Assembly: GCA_964016875.1 (NCBI GenBank)
Contig: OZ024718.1
Location: 39,682,406 to 39,746,405 of the forward strand
Source of the DNA: Fallopia convolvulus
Taxonomy: Eukaryota; Streptophyta; Magnoliopsida; Caryophyllales; Polygonaceae
Length of the DNA: 64,000 bases
Direction of reading: 5' to 3'
Within the stretch, counting starts at the first letter, position 1; every line of letters starts with the position of its first letter. Positions 56,111-64,000 of the stretch are shown here, piece by piece. The notes beneath the pieces were generated by a model that was given only the letters and a program-made list of their open reading frames with translations, was not told the origin of the DNA and searched no databases. The translations under genes and the position numbers were made by a program.

Positions 56111-57462
56111 GCCGTGCCCATCATTCTTGTGCCTAAGAAGGACGGCACATGGAGGATGTGCGTTGATTGTCGGGCGATCAACAACATTACTATCAAGTAT
56201 CGCCATCCGATTCCGAGGCTTGAGGACATGCTTGACGAGCTTCATGGGGCGAGTCTCTTCTCCAAAATCGATCTTAAGAGCGGATACCATCAAATAAGGA
56301 TGAAGGAGGGAGATGAATGGAAGACAGCGTTCAAAACCAAGCAAGGCCTATACGAGTGGTTGGTTATGCCCTTCGGATTAACCAACGCTCCGAGCACTTT
56401 CATGCTCTTGATGAACCACGTCCTCCGACCTTTTATTGGTAAGTTTGTGGTTGTGTACTTTGATGATATTTTAATTTACAACCATGATTTATCATCCCAT
56501 GTCGAGCACCTTAGGCAAGTGCTTGAAGCTTTGAAAAGGGAGCGCCTATTTGCTAACTTCAAGAAGTGCCACTTTTGTTTGGATCACGTTGTATTTCTTG
56601 GTTTTGTTGTGAGTAGGAACGAGATACAAGTGGATGAAGAGAAGGTGAAGGCGATTCAAGAATGGCGAACATCGACAACTATGACACAAGTCCGGAGCTT
56701 CCTTGGACTAGCCGGTTTCTACTGCCGGTTTGTTCGTGATTTTAGTACCTTGGCTGCGCCTTTAACCTTCCTTACCAAGAAGAATATTCCATTTATGTGG
56801 GGAGAGGCTCAAGAAGAGGCCTTTGCAGCCCTTAAAGCTAAGTTGACACAAGCACCATTGTTGGCTCTTCCCGATTTTGGCAAGATGTTTGAGATAGAGT
56901 GTGATGCGTCGGGAATCGGGCTCGGTGGCGTACTTATGCAAGAGGGGCGGCCTATAGCCTATTATAGTGAGAAGCTTGGAGGTTCCGAGCTCAAGTACCC
57001 CACGTACGACAAAGAGCTACTTGCTCTTGTTCGAGTGCTACGGGCGTAGGAGCACTATCTCTTGCCTCGGGAGTTTGTTATCCATTCCGATCACGAGGCG
57101 TTGAAGTACTTGAGAGGGCAAGAAAAACTGAATCGAAGGCATGCCAAATGGGTGGAGTTCATCGAATCCTTTCCCTATGTCATCAAGCATAAGAAAGGCA
57201 AGGACAACGTCGTCGCCAACGCGTTGTCGCGGAGGTACGCTCTCTTCTCTTTACTAGATGCTCGTTTGCTTGGATTTTCTTTTATGAAGGAGTTGTATGC
57301 TCATGATGCTGAGTTTGGTGACATTTTTCATGCTTGTTTGAAGGGGGGAGTCGGGATCAATTCTACTTGCATGAGGGTTTTCTTTTTAAGGGAACTCGCT
57401 TGTGTGTGCCTAGTGGTTCGGTTAGGCGTTTGCTTGTCCAAGAGGCCCATGGAGGCGGCCTC
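56111..57462 (+). pseudogene. CRM-like reverse transcriptase, RNase H and integrase start (resumed)
   Basis: This continues the frame broken at 45911. It reads AVPIILVPKKDGTWRMCVDC, FKTKQGLYEWLVMPFGLTNA and the catalytic VVYFDDILIYN near 56450. VVSRNEIQVDEEKVKAIQEW and FLGLAGFYCRFVRDFSTLAA follow. RNase H shows ECDASGIGLGGVLMQEGRPI, then a TAG at 57047 in place of a Trp, IHSDHEALKYL and GKDNVVANALSRRYAL. The phrases NRRHAKWVEFIESFPYVIKH and KGKDN are typical of CRM chromoviruses. A frameshift near 57340 precedes the integrase zinc region (HEGFLFKGTRLCVPSGSVRR, LLVQEAHGGGL), where a Tekay-like LTR enters at 57463. The rest lies beyond the window. Confidence 0.92.
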
Positions 57463-58967
57463 TGTAATAACTACGGTTTGAAGGATATTTTTGAAATTTT
57501 CTCGGATATCCTTTTAACCTCTTTGTTCGTTTTAACGCTTAATCCAATATTTTTTTTGGAGATTAAATCCTAGAAAAAATTGTTGGTGATATCCTAAAAT
57601 CACAAAGAAATGATTTTATGGATCGGTGTGAATTCTAATATTTTTCAGTGGAAAAAGAATATTTATTGGATAAGCCGTCTTTCAAATTATGTAATGTAAA
57701 GGATTTAAAATACAAAACGGAATCTTTAAAAATTAAGGTAGCAAAAGAAAATCATGGAAAATTGGTTTTATTGGTCTACATAATTTACGGAACGTTTTTC
57801 GTTTAGTAAGTTTTTTCACCCGAGGTACATAATTTTACCACTTTAACGCGAGTCCTGTTCCGAGACGGGTTTTGAATTTTATAAGCATATTTTTCTATGC
57901 TTAATACGGAAGGAACCTAGGAGAATGATTTATTCTCCACAAACATATCTTCTGCTTAGTCAAAGTCTTATCAAATTGTGATAAGAACCAAAAGGAAGGA
58001 ACGAGAGGAATCAGGTCGGAACGACGCACTAAGGAGAAAGAATTCATTCTTCACCGCCGGCTACATCTTCTTCCTCACCTCCACCTTCCACCTCCATCTT
58101 CATCTCCTACCTCATCTCTTCTTCTTCTTCCATTTTTTGTGTGGGATGGTTGTTGTAATGGAAGAAGGAACCAGCAAGAGGACAAGGACGGAATGCTGGC
58201 TCGGGAGGAAGGAACCAACCAGAAGTGTTGGTTGTCAATTTGTTGGAATGACAATGCTGACAAGGTTCTTCATGGGCCAAACTTGGCCAAGAAAACAACA
58301 ACTGATATCGCACTAACGTTCAAGGGTGCTAACTGCTCAAAAGCGACAACAGTCGTGTGTTGTTTTAAGTGTGAGCATGTTGAGTTACTGTAGAGAACGA
58401 CGTTTTTGTTCTAATATCCGCCTTGAAAGGCATATTCCGCTGGGGAATGCGAGACAACGTAAATGCTCGCTATGTTGGATATTTTGAGATACTGGAAAGA
58501 ACTGATAAGCTTGTTTATCGGTTGGCATTGCCACCTTCAGTGCATTCTATCCGTAATGTTTTCCTTGATAGTATGCGTTCAATATATCTCATGTACTCAA
58601 CAGTAATGAGATGGATATTCAACCAAATGACCTCTATGAAGAAAGGCCAGGTTGAATCGTGAATGAGAAAATACCTTTGGTTGGGTTACCTTGGCCTAAA
58701 AATGGAAGTGAAGAAAAGACTTCCAGAACCAGGCAGGAAATGCTGAGTCATTTTCCAAAGTTAATGAACGTTGTAAAGAAGAAGTTTGGTAACTAAGCAG
58801 TAGTTGCTTAGTGCTTGGTGCAGAAGTAACATCATGTTTTTTTAAGGGGGTACTACAAACTTCTGTATAGGTTTGTAGTGGTGGTGCGTATGTGCTTGTG
58901 CTATCTTTCCAGATGATTCGAGTTCTCCTTGGTTTCGAGGACGAAACCATTTTTAAGGGGGTACTAA
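57463..58967 (+). mobile_element. Tekay-like unit 1: truncated LTR, foreign segment, integrase end, PPT
   Basis: It starts TGTAATAACTACGG inside the integrase of the CRM-like element. About 730 bp match the LTR at 60482, diverging after GGCTCGGGAGGAAG near 58210. A segment to about 58420 matches no retroelement part I know. Then come integrase C-terminal text and the polypurine tract (GAGGACGAAACC, TTTTTAAGGGGG) before the next LTR. The unit repeats at 58968 with a spacing of 1,505 bp. Confidence 0.8.
58423..58790 (+). pseudogene. Integrase C-terminal / chromodomain-type remnant, copy 1
   Basis: It reads NVNARYVGYFEILERTDKLV then YRLALPPSVHSIRNVF, the GPF-type segment near the end of Tekay-like integrase, where the Gly-Pro-Phe has become Gly-Tyr-Phe. 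After a frame change it reads IQPNDLYEERP and EKIPLVGLPWPKNGSEEKTS, matching the region after the integrase core that ends in a chromodomain. Everything upstream in pol is deleted. Confidence 0.75.
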
Positions 58968-60481
58968 TGTAATAACTGCGTTTTTTAAGGATATTTTTGA
59001 AATTTTCTCGGATATCCTTTTAACCTCTTTGTTCGTTTTAACGCTTAATCCAATATTTTTGTTGGAGATTAAATCCTAGAAAAAATTATTGGTGATATCC
59101 CAAAATCACAAAGAAATGATTTTATGGATCGGTATGAATTCTAGGATTTTTCAGTGGAAAAAGAATATTTATTGGATAAGCCGTCTTTCAAATTATGTAT
59201 TGTAAAGGATTTAAAATACGAAACGGAAGCCTTAAAAATTAAGGTAGCAAAAGAAAATCATGGAAAATTGGTTTTATTGGTCTACATAATTTACGGGACG
59301 TTTTTTGTTTAGTAAGTTTTTGCACCCGAGGTACATAATTTTACCGCTTTAACGCGAGTCCCGTTCCGAGACGGGTTTTGAATTTTATAAGCATATTTTT
59401 CTATGCTTAATACGGAAGGAACCTAGGAGAATGATTTATTCTCCACAAACATATCTTCTGCTTATTCAAATCTTATCAAATTGTGATAAGAACCAAAAGG
59501 AAGGAACGAGAGGAATCAGGTCGGAACGACGCACTAAGGAGAAAGAATTCATTATTCACCGTCGGCTACATCTTCTTCCTCACCTCCACCTTCCACCTTC
59601 CACCTCCATCTTCATCTCCTACCTCATCTCTTCTTCTCCTTCCATTTTTTGTGTGGGCTGGCTGCTGTAATGGAAGAAGGAACCAGCAAGAGGACAAGGA
59701 CGGAATGCTGGCTCGGGAGGAAGGAACCAACCAGAAGTGTTGGTTGTCAATTTGTTGGAATGACAATGCTGACAAGGTTCTTCATGGGCCAAACTTGGCC
59801 AAGAAAACAACAACTGATATCGCACTAACGTTCAAGGGTGCTAACTGCTCAAAAGCGACAACAGTCGTGTGTTGTTTTAAGTGTGAGCATGTTGAGTTAC
59901 TATAGAGAACGACGTTTTTTTTTTCTAATATCCGCCTTGAAAGGCATATTCCGCTGGGGAATGCGAGACAACGTAAATGCTCGCTATGTTGGATCTGTTG
60001 AGATACTGGAAAGAACTAATAAGCTTGTTTATCGGTTGGCATTGCCACCTTCAGTGCATTCTATCCGTAATGTTTTCCTTGATAGTATGCGTTCAATATA
60101 TCTCATGTACTCAACAATAATGAGATGGATATTCAACCAAATGACCTCTATGAAGAAAGGCCAGGTTGAATCGTGAATGAGAAAATACCTTTGGTTGGGT
60201 TACCTTGGCCTAAAAATGGAAGTGAAGAAAAGACTTCCAAAACCAGGCAAGAAATGCTGAGTCATTTTCCAAAGTTAATGAACGTTGTAAAGAAGAAGTT
60301 TGGTAACTAAGCAGTGGTTGCTTAGTGCTTGGTGCAGAAGTAACATCATGTTTTTTTAAGGGGGTACTACAAACTTCTGTATAGGTTTGTAGTGGTGGTG
60401 TGTATGTGCTTGTGCTATCTTTCCAGATGATTCGAGTTCTCCTTGGTTTCGAGGACGAAACCATTTTTAAGGCGGTACTAA
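58968..60481 (+). mobile_element. Tekay-like unit 2, tandem copy of unit 1
   Basis: It has the same order as unit 1: truncated LTR (TGTAATAACTGCG), foreign segment, integrase end (59935-60310, with VGSVEILERTNK in place of VGYFEILERTDK), and polypurine tract. It is nearly identical to unit 1 over its length with small indels; a 1,514-bp spacing separates it from LTR 3. Both units share the same LTR breakpoint, so they duplicated after the internal deletion. Confidence 0.82.
59935..60310 (+). pseudogene. Integrase C-terminal / chromodomain-type remnant, copy 2
   Basis: Near-identical to the copy at 58423. It reads NVNARYVGSVEILERTNKLV then YRLALPPSVHSIRNVF, followed in another frame by the same EKIPLVGLPWPKNG block. 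It is not functional. Confidence 0.75.
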
Positions 60482-63400
60482 TGTAATAACTGCGGTTTTT
60501 AAGGATATTTTTGAAATTTTCTCGGATATCCTTTTAACCTCTTTGTTCGTTTTAACGCTTAATCCAATATTTTTGTTGGAGATTAAATCCTAGAAAAAAT
60601 TGTTGGTGATATCCTAAAATCACAAAGAAATGATTTTATGGATCGGTGTGAATTCCACGATTTTTCAGTGGAAAAAGAATATTTATTGGATAAGCCGTCT
60701 TTCAAATTATGTATTGTAAAGGATTTAAAATACGAAACGGAAGCCTTAAAAATTAAGGTAGCAAAAGAAAATCATGGAAAATTGGTTTTACCGCTTTAAC
60801 GCGAGTCCCGTTTCGAGACGGGTTTTGAATTTTATAAGCATATTTTTCTATGCTTAATACGGAAGGAACCTAGGAGAATGATTTATTCTCTACAAACATA
60901 TCTTCTGCTTAGTCAAAGTCTTATCAAATTGTGATAAGAACCAAAAGGAAGGAACGAGAGGAATCAGGTCGGAACGACGCACTAAGGAGAAAGAATTCAT
61001 TCTTCACCGTCGGCTACATCTTCTTCCTCACCTCCACCTTCCACCTCCATCTTCATCTCCTACCTCATCTCTTCTTCTCCTTCCATTTTTTGTGTGGGCT
61101 GGCTGCTGTAATGGAAGAAGGAACCAGCAAGAGGACAAGGACGGAACAATGGCTCGGGAGGAAGAACTCACCACCGCCGGTCTTCTTTGCCTCGCTAAAG
61201 TGACGCCGCCGGCGACCACCAGGCTGTCCGACCACCAACCACCATGGGAGCCGCTGTCGGGCAACGCCCAGCCACCCTCGGGCTCGGGGATCGAGCCATG
61301 ATCGAGCCAAACGAGCCATGGACTCGAGTGAAGGTATATACGATCGAAGTTAATTAGCGGGTTGATTGCGGAGCCACCGTAAGGGCCTTTCGGTTCCGCT
61401 TTGCTAATTAAATTTATGGTTTTTATAATCTTGACGTTGATACGGTCCCACAGGTTCAAACCGCTCGAGAAACGGACGTCCGGATCTTCAGTTATAGCGA
61501 ATACATGTTTTGGATATCGATTGGCAGGTAAAGGACTTCGGATAATTACTCGGGATTCGTTGTTAATCCGTTTGATCCGAGATTTGGTCACCTTTAAGAA
61601 CTGTTGCTAATGAACAATTTTTATTTAGAAAATTGTTTCAAAAGTGCAGCGGATAATTAGTTATAATTCCGCCAAGATGGATCCTTAAAGCATGATAACT
61701 AAGGATTTATTATATATCGATATTCGGAAATTAAATCGTTTATCGATTAGGAAGTTGTAGGAGTTGAGAATACAACTAAGAGGTGTTTCTGTGAGCTCGT
61801 TGCTGAGAAATCCTTTTGTTATATTTGTCAGAAGGATGATAAAGATTGTTGTCGAATTGCTAAGGATGTTGAGCACGCCTTCTAAGGCAAGTGGACGATT
61901 CTCTCTTGCGTTATTGTTGTTAAATGAGGAATTGGATCCCATTTAATATTTATGTTGGGAACAACTTGTATGATTAATAAAATATGATAGGTTGTTATAT
62001 TTGTTAGAAATAATGACCATGTTGTTTATTTAGTTTTGCGGTAGAACTGGATTTAGGTCCGTTATGTGTGACCTTGTATGCTGTCTCACGCTGAGACATT
62101 GTTGTTGATTAAGGTAGTTTCAGGGAGGGGAACGTGGTTCCATATCCTCTCTTTAAAACAATATTACATTAGGAGGGGCCTAATCCTAATGGTGGGTCAT
62201 GACTCTCTTCCCCTACTCTTCGTGTGAGAGGGTTGATAGGCACTCTAGCTAAGTGCAGGTTCAGCACGGTGTAGTGTAGCTTAAGTCCTGTGATCTTGGT
62301 AGGGCTGGGCAAAATCCGGTCCGGACCGGATTTTTGGACCGGACCGGGGTGGACCGGACCGGGACCGGACCGGACCGGGGGGGTATCCGGTCCGGTCCTC
62401 GGTCCACACAAAAATATAATCCGGTCCCCGGTCCGGTCCGGTCCAAATCCGGTCCGGTCCCGGTCCGGACCGACTTTTTGTATTAGTGTTAAAAAAATTT
62501 ATTTTAAGTAAAAAATATGCATAGATATATTATAAAATTTATGTTAAAAATATAAATTGAATTTTTATATGATATAATATATATATTTTTATTAAAAATA
62601 ATATTTTTTATAAATAAATAAAACTTTTTTATTAAAAATAATGCATTTTATTGACAAAATAATAGTTTGGTCCAAAACCGGTCCAAAACCGGACTGGACC
62701 GGGACCGGACCGGGACCGAGACCGGACCGGACCGGGAATATCCGGTCCGGTCCTCGGTCCAATATTTTCAGGAATCCGGTCCCGGTCCGGTCCCGGTCCG
62801 GTCCGTTCCGGTCTTGGACCGTTGCCCAGCCCTAGATCTTGGTACATGATAGATGACAAAGGATGAAATAATCCGATGATCTCTACAATACCAAAATATT
62901 TCGGCAGTAGTTCGGGCCGATTAAAAGCCACCAACTTGTTTGTGAAAAGTTTGGAAAGTAATATAAGATAAGTGCGTTAGGCACATTAATATACCTGAAT
63001 GGTTCGTCCAGTAGGAAAGCCATTCTTGCTCCCGGTTATGAATGATTCTTAATCAAACTTTGATTAAGTCAATCTGAATAGTCGATGGAGGCTTTTCAAA
63101 ATGTTATGTGATGAATATGAGTTCCCAACAATTGTTTATGCTTCTTAAAGAAACCACAAGTGGTGGTGTTCTCTTTCTTGATTATGCAAGTCTCCTTCTT
63201 ATTCTCTATAAGACTGCTAACTGTTGGATCATAATCCGAGTCTAATCGGATTTGGATGTCAATATGTTTAGTTACAACCATAAGAACCAAGTTAGATTCT
63301 TCGCTTGCTAGTCTATCATTAGACTAACCCGTTGGTTTACGACACATCAGGTTCTTCTTGGAAGTTGATTGAAGAGGCGGATTCAGATGTTTGAAGCTCC

Positions 63401-63704
63401 AGAAGTTGAAGAAAGGTTTTCAATGGCTATACTTAAAGTGAAGTTCTTGGTCAAGTTGTTGCAAAGCGAAGTGTAAAAGAAGTTAAGAATTTAAGGAGAC
63501 ATTTTAAAGACTTTGTTCAACTAGAAGGTTGTTCTATTTATTTAATCTTTTTGGGTTAAGGTTTGTATAAGACCAATTGTATTTATTCCGCTGTAATGTT
63601 TCTTTTAGTTTGTTCAGTCAATTTAAAGCCTTGGGTAGCTTCGGTTTAGTCTTAATCGGGGTTACTGGCGGTAATACCTCCAGGGTAAGTAGGGGGGTGT
63701 TACA
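60482..63704 (+). repeat. Full-length Tekay-like LTR with a nested MITE
   Basis: It begins TGTAATAACTGCGG after a polypurine tract and ends GGGGGGTGTTACA, directly before a primer binding site. It is 3,223 bp, or about 2,680 bp without the hAT-like MITE and its duplicated 8 bp. About 90 bp present in units 1 and 2 (ACCGCTTTAACGC is preceded there by GGTCTACATAATTTACG) is missing near 60790. It serves both as the 3' LTR of unit 2 and as the 5' LTR of an element extending past the window. Frames at 61028-61591 have no family resemblance. Confidence 0.75.
62300..62834. mobile_element. hAT-like MITE with CCGGTCC-rich ends
   Basis: It is 535 bp with ends TAGGGCTGGGCAA and TTGCCCAGCCCTA (perfect inverted 13-mers) and a perfect 8-bp duplication GATCTTGG (62292-62299 and 62835-62842). 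The outer regions are dense with CCGGTCC and GGACCGG words around an AT-rich core. Pro/Gly/Arg-rich frames on both strands come from these repeats. It shares the TAGGGxTGGGCA terminus with the MITE at 35680 but has a different internal repeat word. Confidence 0.94.
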
Positions 63705-63708
63705 GAAG

Positions 63709-63720
63709 TGGTATCAGAGC
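63709..63720 (+). other. Primer binding site, tRNA-iMet type
   Basis: TGGTATCAGAGC lies four bases after the LTR end and marks 60482-63704 as a 5' LTR. Confidence 0.93.
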
Positions 63721-64000
63721 TAAAAGTTCCTAAGGCTTGCTTAAGACTTTCATCTTCTATATAGAATTATGGAGAATTCTATATGGGTTTTGTCTTAGAA
63801 CCATTTACGGAAAGTGGTTAAGATTGGAAGTCAGACTCGTGAAGAGATAGAAGGAGAAAAGGGAATTGGAGAACACGAGGTAACAAGTTTGTAATGGTTT
63901 ATGTGGAAAAAGGTCCTATAGTGGACATTTGATTCCCTGGAGATGAGAATGGATTCCGAGAAGGATCTAAAGTAAGATTAGGTGAAGATTCCTAAAGTTG
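63721..64000 (+). other. Leader of a Tekay-like element running off the window
   Basis: Purine-rich sequence downstream of the primer binding site. No long frame starts within the window; gag would be expected beyond 64,000. Confidence 0.55.

Noticed and set aside
62169..62934. Pro/Gly/Arg-rich open frames on both strands
   Set aside because: They come from the CCGGTCC/GGACCGG words of the hAT-like MITE and are not proteins.
1..64000. CRISPR arrays, bacterial operons or prophage
   Set aside because: Repeats lack spacer structure, and all genes are of plant transposon type with introns. Nothing is prokaryotic.

Overview
This window looks like gene-poor heterochromatin from a flowering plant, most likely a eudicot. 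The signs are AT-rich DNA, plant-specific LTR-retrotransposon lineages, Mutator-like, hAT-like and CACTA-like DNA transposons, and scraps of plant genes (a RABA4-type small GTPase and a DUF1005 protein) that appear to have been captured by transposons. I see no intact host gene, no rRNA and no functional tRNA. Nearly every long reading frame belongs to a transposable element, and nearly all of these are broken by stops, frameshifts, deletions or nested insertions.

Layout. 1-2.5 kb holds a 39-bp minisatellite and a 120-bp tandem repeat. 2.7-5.4 kb is a dead Mutator-like transposase gene with a small Mutator-like TIR element inside its intron. 6.4-9.2 kb is a short non-autonomous LTR element with a solo LTR nested in one of its LTRs. 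11.1-16.0 kb is a Mutator-like zone holding a RABA4 exon, two tRNA-like sequences in inverted orientation, and a young-looking Pack-MULE carrying a DUF1005 fragment. 16.0-17.7 kb holds Ty3/gypsy LTR pieces. 17.8-19.2 kb holds an array of 15 TTGAC(C/T) motifs followed by a GTCATCA/TGATGAC repeat field that may end in a CACTA terminus.

Retrotransposon block. 20.5-26.9 kb is a Ty1/copia element of SIRE type with two nearly identical LTRs and a truncated reverse transcriptase. 28.3-31.1 kb is a minus-strand copia remnant. 32.6-41.2 kb is an older, decayed SIRE-type copia, interrupted by a hAT-like MITE with a perfect 8-bp TSD and by a 1.39-kb solo LTR, and followed by an envelope-like or plant-transposon-protein reading frame.

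Nested gypsy block. From about 41.4 kb runs a CRM-like chromovirus whose 5' LTR seems to encode the tail of its own polyprotein. A complete Tekay/Del-like chromovirus (45,912-56,105, with two LTRs of about 2.37 kb and a CGTGT target duplication) sits inside its reverse transcriptase. A second Tekay-like LTR array enters its integrase at 57,463. That array has two truncated-LTR units and then a full LTR, which carries another hAT-like MITE, and it ends with a primer binding site at 63,709. The order of events can be read from the nesting: the CRM-like and decayed copia copies came first, then the Tekay-like, solo-LTR and MITE insertions.

All identifications come from reading the sequence and recalling family motifs. 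No database search was run, and family and lineage names are inference unless motifs are cited.
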